From: Diphasiastrum complanatum
Taxonomy: Eukaryota; Streptophyta; Lycopodiopsida; Lycopodiales; Lycopodiaceae
Length of the DNA stretch: 64,000 bases
Assembly (NCBI GenBank): GCA_029204225.1
Contig: CM055109.1
Location: forward strand, 18,541,783-18,605,782
Direction of reading: 5' to 3'
Shown here in pieces: positions 12,245 through 21,747 of the stretch. Made by a program: the position numbers and the translations under genes. Below the pieces are notes generated by a model. The model searched no databases and was not told where the DNA came from. It worked only from the letters and a program-made list of their open reading frames with translations. The first letter of the stretch is position 1, and every line of letters starts with the position of its first letter.

Positions 12245-12860
12245 TGTGAAGATTATTAAAATATTATCTTCCTATCTCGAGTTTGGGGCCATGTCCATGG
12301 TTATTTCCATTGTAATTCATGTTGTACATAAAAGGTAAGTGAATTGAGTACATAACCTTCTAGAATAGGTCAAATTTGAGTTAGGTAGATTCAATTTTGA
12401 TGACATGCAAAAGTTTAGATAGCATGCAATGTCATTCTGTATGCATGCAACCCACATGCAATCAGTGCGTGCAACATGCAAAGTGGTTTCTGTGATCTAC
12501 ACATGTCTAGGCAATTTTATGAGCTGACATGCAGTACATGCAACATCCATGCATGCAGTTACACATGTGGATCTCTGGTAGGTGAGTTAGCTCAGTTAAG
12601 TGGACTTTCCATGCAACTCCACTGTAGGAATTCGAGTCTCTCTCATGTAGGGAAAGCTTGGCATGTTTTGTCATATTGTGAATAATGAGATTTTGGTAAT
12701 TTGGACTCATTCTCTCTCTACCCGAGTTCTCTTTCATTGATTTTCTCTCTCTACCCAAGAGCAGCCTATTTTTCCCATACTGAGCACTTAGAATTATTTT
12801 TGACATTCAATTCTCATAGTGAGAAGTTAGTTTTTTCAATCAGATGTATGTCATTGTGCT
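12245..12860 (+). mobile_element. CopF-family LTR, plus orientation, 3'-truncated
   Basis: It starts TGTGAAGATTATTAAAATAT and follows, block by block, the reverse complement of the CopF LTRs at 41641-42344 and 46900-47628. It includes the CTCGAGTTTGGGGCCATG block, a dense run of CATGCA motifs (12403-12616) and two copies of a CTCTCTCTACCC(G/A)AG motif. It stops near 12860, just after the ATGTATGTCATTGTGCT block, so roughly the last 80-100 bp are missing. Confidence 0.75.
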
Positions 12861-12864
12861 AATG

Positions 12865-13750
12865 GTCAAACCAGCTCTCAAAGGCAAGCCCCTGCTTCTA
12901 TCAATTTTGGTAGAGAAAGGAGCAATTTAGATGAAGACTCCTTCATAGCAAAGGATTCTACTTCAAGTAGAGGTAAATGGTAGCTAGATTATGGTGCATC
13001 ATGACAAATGACATCACATCAATGGTATACTGACTATGTGCATGAAGGCAGCAAGAATCAAGGTATTCTAGGTTATGATAGGAAACAAAGTATAGGAGTT
13101 GGCAAAATACAAGTTGAACTTCCTTCCGATCAGAAAAGCAAGATAAAAAATGCCTATTGGTCCCCAACCTTGCTAAAAAAATTCTCTACAGAGGTTGTCT
13201 TACACCTCAAGACCAAAAGTTGAATTTAACATTGATCAAGATAAACTTTTTGTCAAAAAAACATAAGATCACGTTAAGGTGGTTTCACAAGGCTCTCATT
13301 ATGGCAACAAAGTGTACGTGCCAGAGACTCTTCTAGAGCAACATGCCTATGTTACTCAAGAAAATCATGCAATCACTCTATGGCGTGAGAGGTTTGGACA
13401 TTTGAGTAATGGCAATCTTAAGTCACTCCATGATAAGGACATGGTACGTGGGATTCTCAAGATTATTCCCGATTCCAGCATTTATGAAGCTTGCACGATT
13501 AGTACACAAGCAAGGCAAATTTTCAACACAAGTATTTATCATGCCAAAGATGTATTGAAGCCAATACATTGTGACCGTTGGGGACCACCCCAAACACAAT
13601 CACCTGGAGGTTCACCTACTTTCAGCCAGATGACTTTTCTCAAAAAACTTGGGCCTATTTTCTAAAGAATAAATCGGAACTAGCTCTTTCTTTGTTGAGT
13701 TTAAGAACCTTGTGGAAAATCAAATTGGAAACAAGACTAGAACCCTAATG
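12865..13750 (+). pseudogene. copia protease to integrase N-terminus (CopC)
   Basis: With frameshifts, the region encodes a protease block (LDYGAS in place of LDSGAS, then QMTSHQWYTDY and GVGKIQVELP). A pre-integrase block follows (LWRERFGHLSNGNLKSL and MVRGILKI), then an integrase start (HCDRWGPPQTQSPGGS). The integrase core (DDFSQKTWAYFLKNKSE) is in another frame, and the sequence is lost by about 13750. The catalytic Asp at the start of integrase is retained. It abuts a truncated CopF LTR. Confidence 0.75.
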
Positions 13751-14310
13751 ACATATGGTAGAGGTTAACTTGAATTTAGTTAGCTTACTGCCTTGAATAC
13801 TATCTCTCTTCTTGAAATACTTTCACTCTCTCTAACATCTCTGATCAAAAGTCGTAGTAGTAGCACGCTATAATGTGACTACATTGAGTTTTTTTTGTTT
13901 TTCAGCTAGAGATAGTGTTTTCACTAAAGCTAAATTATTTCCCAGTTATAGATAATTTAAAATTGAAAGAAGGAACCGCAAAAAAAATCTAGTACATAGA
14001 ATTTACTGGCAGTTTGAAACAGATTTTCAGGGGACTGAAAATCCTAAGGGAGGAAAAAGGGTGGACATTAGAGGTAGTAAGTGTGTTTGGGAAATGTATT
14101 TTGTAGTTAGGATTTTGGTAATCCCTGGGAATTATTGCTTAATACCAGATATTAATTTCCTAGATAGAATGCATTTAGTTGAATTCTTGATTGATATCTT
14201 TGTAACCATTAAATTATCCACAGTTTTGGAAGTCAACGTGATGTTAGAAGTAGAATTTGATACATGGATTACATTGGATCTGTTAGTTGATAGAAGCTTG
14301 TCTCTAGAGT
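13751..14310. other. unassigned stretch
   Basis: An 88-codon plus-strand open frame (14061-14327) has no recognisable domain, and I see no LTR boundary. It lies just left of the duplicated Gypsy 3' end and may be part of that element. Confidence 0.35.
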
Positions 14311-15340
14311 TGATACTCTTGGATTAGTAGGGATTCGAAGCTTATCACTAATGTGGAAGGATCGGAATGTAATGTTAAACCATGTTAATACTTCTGTTTA
14401 AATCACAGGGTTAAGTATGGATTATGTTATATCCATATGAAAGGCATGCCAGTCATTCAATTAAAAGGATTTTTTAGTTTATTAATTACTTGCAGGTCAC
14501 ATCCAGTATGATGCAGCATAACTAATAAACTTGATTCACTAGAATACTAGATATCCAAGTCTAAGACTATACTGAATCCTATATACAGGACGTGGACATA
14601 ACATTCTCCCCGCCTTGATCTAGTTTTGTTCTCAAAACATGAAAGAACGATAGGAACAGTTCCTTTAACCTTTTTTTTTTAACCTTGAAAATCATTATCC
14701 TTAGTCTGACTTTTTTATCAACCAAGTACTTAGAGTTAAAATTGGGTTTCAATCATTAACCTCTGCCCTGGAGTACCAACTCAAGTTTGGAAAGTTCACT
14801 AAGCGATAAATTTTCTCGTCTAGGTCCCTAGATTTGATACTCTTGATTAGTAGGGATTCGAAGCTTATCACTAACCTGGAAAGATCGAAATGTAATGTTA
14901 AACCATGTTAATTCTTCTGTTTAAATCTCAGGGTCAAGTATGGACTATGTCCAATAAGATTTACGTTATCTTTGTCTTTACTAATCCCAAAAAACAAGAA
15001 ATGCTCCATATTAGTTGACATCTGAAAGGCATGCTAGTCATTCCGAGTATCCAAGTCTAAGACTATACTGAATCCTGTATACAAGATGTGGACATAACAT
15101 TCTCCCCCCCTTAATCTGGTTTTGTCCTCAAAACATGAAAAAATTATAGGAACAATTCTTTTAACTTTCTTTATTAACCTTGAAAATCATTATCCTTAGT
15201 CTGACTTTCTTATCAACCAAGTACTCAGAGTTAAAATTGGGTTTCAACCGTTAACCTCTTCTTTGGAGTACTGACTCAAGTTTGGAAAGTTCACTAAGCA
15301 ATAAATTCTCTCATCTAGATCTCACTCTCTATCAGTTAGT
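14311..15340 (-). repeat. tandem duplication of a Gypsy-type LTR/3'-internal junction (GypJ)
   Basis: Two direct copies of about 500-525 bp run 14311-14834 and 14835-15340. Each begins TGATACTCTTG(G)ATTAG and contains an LTR right edge (GGACATAACA ending 14603 and 15099). A polypurine tract on the minus strand follows, then sequence encoding a frame such as VLRTK near a stop, typical of Gypsy 3' ends. The copies differ by scattered substitutions and by a gap of about 28 bp in the LTR part. A related junction is at 54671. Confidence 0.75.
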
Positions 15341-15839
15341 AACATCACCTTCATGTAAAACACTTACGTGAAACACTGAGTGAAGTATTACCTAACTTAG
15401 GAGATTAAAGCTTAAGTAAAATTACAGTATGAAATTATCCACTCTCCACAAGTAAAATAACTCATCTTGTGAGAATGTCTGTGAGATCCAAAACATTGAT
15501 CTGAATTCTTAACTCATTTAATAGATCAAGAATTAATCATCACACTTAAGAATCATCACAATTCCCTATAATCCTCTAACAACAATTAAGTATCTATTTA
15601 TGATCCGTCAATCATAAATATTTACATTTATATGATTCGTCAATCATAACTTTTTGGAATCCAAAACCATACTTAATTATTACATGAGGATACTGGAGTA
15701 TGTGTCCAACATAACTTAGAAATCAATAAGATGTTAGATTTCTTATGCTCAGCCTTAACACATTGTTCAAGTAATGAGCATCTCGAAAACAATCGAAGGC
15801 CGACTACATGTTTTGGATCTTTAAATTTTTTTCACTCTA
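15341..15839. other. AT-rich stretch, probably Gypsy 3' non-coding sequence
   Basis: No open frame of note. The start continues the right-hand copy of the duplicated Gypsy 3' region. The remainder, including short repeats of CAATCATAA near 15600-15650, has no identity that I recognise. Confidence 0.35.
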
Positions 15840-16350
15840 CCATTTTGTGCCTTAAACATTTTTGAGGCACCTTCGCGAAAAATGCAACAAAGTGACCAAA
15901 TCCCTTTTTCCTGCCTTAAAACATTTCAAAGGCACCTTCGGGTTTTTAGGGTGATGATAAGTTGGCAATGTCAGTCTGCCATTGTTGCGGTTACCTACTT
16001 TGTACATATATAAAGATTGGCGTAAATAGCATTCAATGCTTGTAAGATATTTTCTGTAAATATATATATTACTAGCTAAACCAAGCAAAATAAGATTTTT
16101 TTATAATTATTATCAGAGTTTTCTATGGCCAGCGTAATCACACTCAACAATCAAGCTGAAGTTATCAGTTCAAGTATGATACTCACTGTTTGGTACTAGT
16201 CATAGTGCATTTTTGTCTCACTACTGCATCATTTATTTGCACAATTTGTCTGAATCATTCATCTTGAATATTTTTGTTGCTAACTGTTGCGTTTCCATTC
16301 CTACATGCCTACACTCAAACTTCCGATGCCGGCCCTCTCGATTTACGACA
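15840..16350 (+). mobile_element. 5' LTR of copia element CopA
   Basis: The right edge is firm: TTTACGACA is followed by TGGTATCTGAGCG. The left edge is not determined. A block near 15850-15940 resembles the CopK LTR (GCCTTAAACATTT and GAGGCACCTT). A TATATAAAG box lies near 16006. Confidence 0.6.
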
Positions 16351-16363
16351 TGGTATCTGAGCG
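16351..16363 (+). other. primer-binding site of CopA
   Basis: TGGTATCTGAGCG directly follows the LTR end and matches the initiator tRNA-Met primer site except for one base. Confidence 0.8.
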
Positions 16364-16481
16364 GGCATTTCAGTAATCTACATTTCTACTATGGATTATC
16401 AGTCTTGTTTCTATCAAGATGTCTTTCTAGCAAGCACGCAGCCAACAATATTCTAATTTTGTTGTTTCTATCAATGATCGA

Positions 16482-17189
16482 ATGCATCCATCTTCTAGTT
16501 CATCTCTCATTGACAAACTCAATGGAGACAACTACCATCTCTGGAAATTCAAGATGAGGGTCATACTACTAGCCAAAGAACTGTGAGACATAGTTGATGG
16601 CATAGAGCTCAAACTGAGAGGTGATGCAGCCATCATCACCAAGTGGAGACTGAGAGATGGCAAAGCATTTGCCATGATCACACTCAACATCAAGGATACT
16701 CAAATCAACCACATACGTGCTGCTCAGACTACTAAGGATGCATGGGACATCCTAGCAACCCTCTACAATATCAAGGATGTGACTTCCAACCTACACTTGA
16801 GGAAGAAATTCTTCACCCTGAGAATGCCTGACGCAGAGAGTGTTTCGAGTCACCTCAACACTTTAAAAAATCTTATGGAGCAAATGACCGCAACTAGCTT
16901 AGTCATAGAAGATTCTGATGCTCTCATGATTCTATTAACAAGTCTACTTGAAGCCTACAAAAATTGGGTCATGGCAATTTCGACCCAAGAGCACCTCACT
17001 ATGTCAAGAGTAATTTTGTTGTTCCTACAAAAGGAGATCAAAAGATCTGCATCCTCCTTAGGCTCAGGATCGGATCCTCAAGCTCTATATTCAAAAAATC
17101 AGAAGTTTAGATCCAAGAAATCTACAAACAAGAAGAGCAACACCCAAACTGGACCAAATTCAACCTCTTCATCGTTCCAACCAGTGTAG
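16482..17189 (+). pseudogene. gag of CopA
   Basis: From the ATG at 16482 the frame reads a serine-rich start, then LIDKLNGDNYHLWKFKMRV. An in-frame stop at about 16581 is followed by a long open stretch with TKDAWDILATLYN, RKKFFTLRMP and SHLNTLKNLMEQM, the UBN2-type copia gag fold. The lysine-rich tail precedes the zinc knuckle region. The single early stop and the truncation of pol mark it as non-functional. Confidence 0.8.
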
Positions 17190-18021
17190 AAACTATTCTA
17201 CAGATACTGTAAGAGGACTGGCCATGAAATTAAGGACCGCTGAACTTTAAAGTACAACAAGGAAAAGAAGAAACAATTTCAACAACAAGCACATAGTGCT
17301 ACAACCAGTCACTCAATCCAGCAACAAGAGGAAGATGAAGTTGCGTTCATGACCAAAGTTGGAGAACAACATGATATCGATTCCTAGTATCTAGACTCTA
17401 GAGCAGCTCAACACATGACTAACCATCGTGACTGGTTCAAAGACTATAAGTGAGACAACTCATCACATTCAACCGAAGGTAAAGGAACAATCAGAGTTGA
17501 ATTCCATAGAGGTAAAGTCTATCCAATGTTCTCCATGTTTCAAATCTGACCAAGAATCTGCTCTCAATTAGCAGAATCACCGATTCAGCACAGAGGGTCG
17601 ATATCGATACAGAAGGCTGCACAATTCTTGACAAATCCTGGAAGGTTCTAGCCTTAGGAAGAAGAAGCGGCTATCTTTACAAACTCAGCCACTGCTACTC
17701 TTTTAACAGTCAAGCTCTTCACACAACCACTTCTGAATCAACTGATATGTTGTGACATTTCAGACTTGGCCACCTTAATTTCAATAGTATTTAACAAATG
17801 TCTGCTCAGAGACTAGTACAATATCTGGCTTCTAATAACAAGCCAACTTCTCCATGCGAAAGCTGTATTATCAACAAGCATGCAAGAAGCCCTTTCATTT
17901 CAGACTCAGTTCATACTTCCAAAGGCTTGCTTGACCTTGTACACAACGACATTTGTGGCCCGATGCAGATTGCTTCCATAGGGGAAGATCTCTATTTCCT
18001 AACCTTCATCGATGACTTCGC
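17190..18021 (+). pseudogene. zinc knuckle, protease and integrase N-terminus of CopA
   Basis: A degenerate knuckle (FYRYCKRTGHEIKDR) is followed by a protease with LDSRAAQHMT, where the active-site Gly of DSGA has become Arg. The pre-integrase zinc region (CESCIINKHARSPF) and first integrase Asp (LVHNDICGPM) follow. The element ends abruptly at FLTFIDDF near 18020, where the minus-strand CopB begins. Confidence 0.75.
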
Positions 18022-19170
18022 CGGTGTGCTGCATACTCCCGATATGTCTGTCAGCTCGTCGTTCAAACTATCATTCAGTCCATCTGAAATTTGAACATCT
18101 GCGTTTGGATGTTCAGGGTCTACTATCTCTATTGATGTGGGTAGGTCATGGTGCTGTCTGCTAAGAACTTTGTAGCTGATCGAATCTTCTTCAACCATTG
18201 TTCTTGTTTCGTCGAATCTGACGTCTCTAACAGTCTTCACTTTATTGGTTTGAGACATGTATACTCTGTAATATGCAGAATGTGTATCATAGCCAACCAA
18301 TAATCCCTGATCCACCTTTTCATCCAGCTTCTTCCTCTTCTTATCTGGTATGTGTGTATGCTACACATCCAAAGATTCGAACATGAGCCAGATTTGGCTT
18401 GCTTCTCCACCATACCTCATGTGGGGTAGTGTAAGCAACGCTTGACTTCCCTGTCCTGTTCTGCAGGTAGGCGGTTGTAGCTACTGCCTCAGCCCATAGC
18501 GATCTTGATGCCTTCAAGTAGGCGATCATTGATCTTGCAGCTTCCATGAGAGTTCTGTTCTTCCTCTCTGCTACACCATTATACACCATTATGTTGTGGT
18601 GTATATGCTGATGTCTTCCTGTGAAGAATGCCTCAACTTCTATAGAAGTTGGTAAATCGGTTGGAGATGCATTCTCCTCCTCTGTTAGTCCTGATCTACT
18701 TGACTTTCTTTTGGTCCACCTCTTAGCCCAGTTCACATATTTTGTAAATTTGTCAAGAGCTTCAGATTTTTTGTGGATGAAGTAAACAATAGCAGACTTA
18801 CCGTAATCATCGATAAAGGTAATGTAGTATCTTGATCCTCCGATAGATGTCTGAGTGTATCAACTCCAGAAGTTCCATCACTCTGAAAGAATCTTTCGTG
18901 AAAAGTGTACGTGACATCTTTCCTTTGTTGCATGCATCACAGGTGTCAAGTTTGCCATCTTTGATGTTTACTCCTATGAATGCATTATATTGGCTTGCTT
19001 TGTATAGTGCCAATGAGTTCATGTGGCATAGTCTCCTATGCCACAGAACATCTACGGACTTGATGAGCCTGCTCTGTCGGTAGGCGTACCTTTGTTTGCC
19101 TTTCGTGATGAGTGTACTGGAGCTGGCATCAATCACATTGCATGTCTGATCTGTGAATGTCACACACATG
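18022..19170 (-). pseudogene. integrase of CopB
   Basis: On the minus strand this contains the pre-integrase zinc segment (HRRLCHMNSL and CDACNKGKMSR), the first catalytic Asp (ELIHSDI), and after frameshifts YFIDDYGKSAIVYF. NGVAERKNRTLMEAARSM carries the catalytic Glu. The C-terminal FGCVAYTHTR and GLLVGYDTHSAYYRVY segments follow. The DNTGGEY-type second Asp region is disrupted. There is no RT or RNase H; the element is cut at about 18022 against CopA. Confidence 0.8.
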
Positions 19171-19192
19171 CCTGCATCTGCTATTCTAGCAA

Positions 19193-19420
19193 CTAATAGA
19201 GATCTTTATGTAGTGTTGACACATACAGGACATCGTCCAATCTTCTGTCTCTACCATTGATGCTGAGCCAAAGTGCTCCAGTGCCGCTCACCTCGTGTCG
19301 TGATCCATCTCCCAGAACAATGTGTCTAGAGGAGTCGGTTTGTCGAAAGTCGGCGATCATCTGCCTTGTCATCACAAAGTGTGACGTGGCTCCTAAGTCA
19401 AGAACTATGTCTTGAATATC
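19193..19420 (-). pseudogene. protease of CopB
   Basis: The frame gives VLDLGATSHFV, the copia protease active site with Leu in place of the usual Ser after Asp, then DGSRHEVSGTGALWL and LDDVLYVSTLHKDL. It lies between the gag zinc knuckles and the integrase in the normal order. Confidence 0.8.
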
Positions 19421-20410
19421 GGATGTGGATGTTGCACATATATTAGTGCACAAATAAGCAGTAGTGCTAGCTTGATCTTCAACCATCTTTGAGGATTCGG
19501 GCTCTTCCATGTATGACTCTGCTATTCGTGCTTTCCTTCCTGCTCTGCGTCTTCTTGTTTCTTGGATTGTTGTAGCAATCCATGGCTGCATGACCTTTCT
19601 TGTGACAATGTATGCACTCAATCTTTGGATTCAGCCAGCATTTATCCATTGTGTAGCCGTCACGTCTGCATTTGTCGCATGTCTTCTTATCATTGCTTTG
19701 CTGTTGTTCCTCCCTTTAAATCTGCCTTCTTGGGTTCCCTGCTTCTGCTGGTTCTGATCTGATCTCTTTGTCGACTCCCTCTTAGGTTGAACCTTCTTCT
19801 TCGAATGGTCTCTGTTGATGTAGAGAGCTTGATCAAACTTGTTCTTGTCATCGTAGTGCTCTCTGGCTTCAACTTCTTCTTTGATGTCAATGACTGTCTT
19901 GTCGAAGGTAATAGTAGGAATCTTAGCCAATAATGTCCGGGTTGTCTGGAACGATCGTGGTAAGGAGTGTAGCAGGTAACTGAGCTGCTTTTCTTGTGAG
20001 ACTGCGTGTTCTGCTCCAGCATTGTGTAGCGATAGGAATAGGTTCTTCATCTTCCTGATGAAGCTAGTGAGATCTTTGCCATCCCATCTTATATAGGTAA
20101 GCTGATCTTTTAGATGCATTATCTGATTTTGTGACTTGGTCTGAAATCTGCTGATGAGTGTATCCCACATCTCTCTAGCATTAGAGATTGATGTGAGGTC
20201 AAGGGTAATGCTGTCTTCGATGGGAGAGGAGATGACTGCTACTGGTTTGTCATTTTTCTCTTTCCATTTTTGAAGTTCTTTGCCTGTGTTGGCTGGCATA
20301 TCTTCGGTGCCATCTACCCAGGGCCATAACGCTTCTCCTCTTAGGATTAACGATGTCTTCACTTTCCAAGCAAGAAAGTTTGATCCATTTGCTTCAAGTA
20401 CTGTGCATAT
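19421..20410 (-). pseudogene. gag of CopB with two zinc knuckles
   Basis: A 243-codon open frame (19631-20362) contains WVDGTEDMPANT, AREMWDTLISRF, LTSFIRKMKNLF and LLHSLPRSFQTTRTLLA, all copia gag landmarks. After a frameshift come two CX2CX4HX4C-like knuckles, CDKCRRDGYTMDKC (His replaced by Tyr) and CIHCHKKGHAAMDC. The double knuckle is shared with CopH at 40725-41024, suggesting one clade. Confidence 0.8.
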
Positions 20411-20475
20411 TTTTTATTGGATGCTGTGTATGGAGGCCATAGTCCTGGTGACGAGGCTCTGATTGAGCCTTGAAG

Positions 20476-20680
20476 GCTCTGATACCACTGTTGGGAAGCT
20501 GGATAGCTCCGACAAAGCCGAGCGCGTTTCCAGAATCAAACAACACTCACGTTAATGCAATAGTCCATTGGGGTCCCATTAAGTGATTCATAAATAAAGA
20601 ACTTATTTCCTCTCATAGAGGTCTCAAAATAGTATCCACTTATAGAAATGGCACTTAACAGAAAAAAATCCCATTCTCAT
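20476..20680 (-). mobile_element. primer site and 5' LTR remnant of CopB
   Basis: GCTCTGATACCA at 20476-20487 is the reverse complement of the perfect initiator-Met primer site. The LTR starts at 20489 with TGTTGGGAAGC (plus-strand reading). Its outer edge is not identifiable; sequence up to about 20680 looks retroelement-like. It lies about 560 bp upstream of the RPL12 start codon. Confidence 0.65.
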
Positions 20681-21067
20681 ACTTGGTTGAGTCCAGTAGG
20701 GCAAAAATTTTCACTCACAATGGTGTAGGCATGAGCATCCATGTTGGGAGCCTTGTGCTTTCTTGGAATGATTTGCTTGAGATACACTCTATACAATCTG
20801 TGCATATTGAAGATACCGCAAGGGGTCGAACTAAATGCAATCGGAGCTTGAGGCATCAAAGTCATGGATGATTGATGCTTAGACTTTGATAGGGGGGTGG
20901 AGGGTTGAGACCCATAACCCCCTCAAACAACCAATTTATTACTTGCACTGCACTGCTGAAAATGAAGACCAAAACAAGGTGGCAAAATTTTATTGTTCAT
21001 TTTTTTTGTCAACCTGGACTTAAGATCTGACCGATCATTTTTGATCCAACGGCTAATGCTCTTTTAG

Positions 21068-21076
21068 AAACCCTAG
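21068..21076 (+). promoter_or_regulatory. telo-box in RPL12 promoter/leader
   Basis: AAACCCTAG lies 171 bp upstream of the start codon. Telo-boxes (AAACCCTA) are characteristic of plant ribosomal-protein promoters. A pyrimidine-rich run (TTTCTGTCTGGCTTCTC) follows directly and could hold the transcription start. No clear TATA box is seen. Confidence 0.6.
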
Positions 21077-21246
21077 CTTTCTGTCTGGCTTCTCTATCGA
21101 GGAAAGCAAGCTTCTTCTACGATCGTCGTCCTCTTTATTCATTGCTTGCTGGGAGCAGGAGCTGCAATTTCTCGCCAGGCTGATCGATAGATCGCATTAG
21201 CAGACATTAAATCAGAGCAGGAGCAACAGCAGATCAATCTGCAGCC

Positions 21247-21747
21247 ATGCCGCCTAAGTTTGATCCGTCGCAGGTTGTGGAGGTTTATGTAAGGGTTACA
21301 GGAGGCGAGGTGGGAGCGGCCTCTTCTTTGGCTCCCAAAATCGGCCCCCTTGGCCTCTCGCCCAAGAAGATCGGCGAGGACATAGCCAAAGAAACTGCCA
21401 AGGATTGGAAGGGTTTGCGTGTAACAGTCAAGCTGACAGTGCAGAATCGACAGGCCAAGGTTGAGGTAGTTCCCAGCGCTGCGGCGCTGGTGATCAAAGC
21501 TCTGAAGGAGCCTGAAAGGGACAGGAAAAAGACAAAGAATATTAAACACAGTGGAAATATTTCCCTAGATGATGTTATTGAGATTGCTAGGATTATGAAG
21601 CCACGGTCGATGGCGAAGGAGCTTGCTGGAACTGTGAAGGAAATTCTGGGAACCTGTGTTTCTGTAGGCTGCACTGTTGATGGGAAGACTCCCAAGGACT
21701 TGCAAAATGAGATCGATGAAGGCGAGGTTGAGATTCCAGAGGATTAA
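21247..21747 (+). CDS. RPL12: 60S ribosomal protein L12 (uL11)
   Basis: The intact 166-residue frame encodes cytosolic uL11, which forms the base of the ribosomal stalk, binds the GTPase-associated centre of large-subunit rRNA and contacts elongation factors. The N-terminal domain (residues ~1-75) carries the invariant [20 protein letters not shown] loop. The C-terminal rRNA-binding domain (~76-150) includes [18 protein letters not shown] and [13 protein letters not shown]. The length equals the usual plant 166 residues and the acidic end EVEIPED is typical. The ATG sits in a GCAGCCATGCCG context, with no upstream in-frame ATG nearby. The coding region has no intron and no defect, so I take it as the functional host gene rather than a retrocopy; the telo-box upstream supports this. 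It stands alone between retroelements and gene-poor DNA. Confidence 0.97.
   Translation: MPPKFDPSQVVEVYVRVTGGEVGAASSLAPKIGPLGLSPKKIGEDIAKETAKDWKGLRVTVKLTVQNRQAKVEVVPSAAALVIKALKEPERDRKKTKNIKHSGNISLDDVIEIARIMKPRSMAKELAGTVKEILGTCVSVGCTVDGKTPKDLQNEIDEGEVEIPED

Noticed and set aside
16351-16363. tRNA-gene interpretation of the TGGTATC(T/A)GAGC sites
   Set aside because: They are 12-13 nt primer sites beside LTR ends; no cloverleaf sequence surrounds any of them.
20280-20462. Plus-strand frames over CopB gag and integrase
   Set aside because: Antisense shadows of the minus-strand polyprotein.
21285-21695. 136-codon antisense frames over RPL12 (also 21139-21549)
   Set aside because: They are shadows of the strongly conserved RPL12 coding frame.
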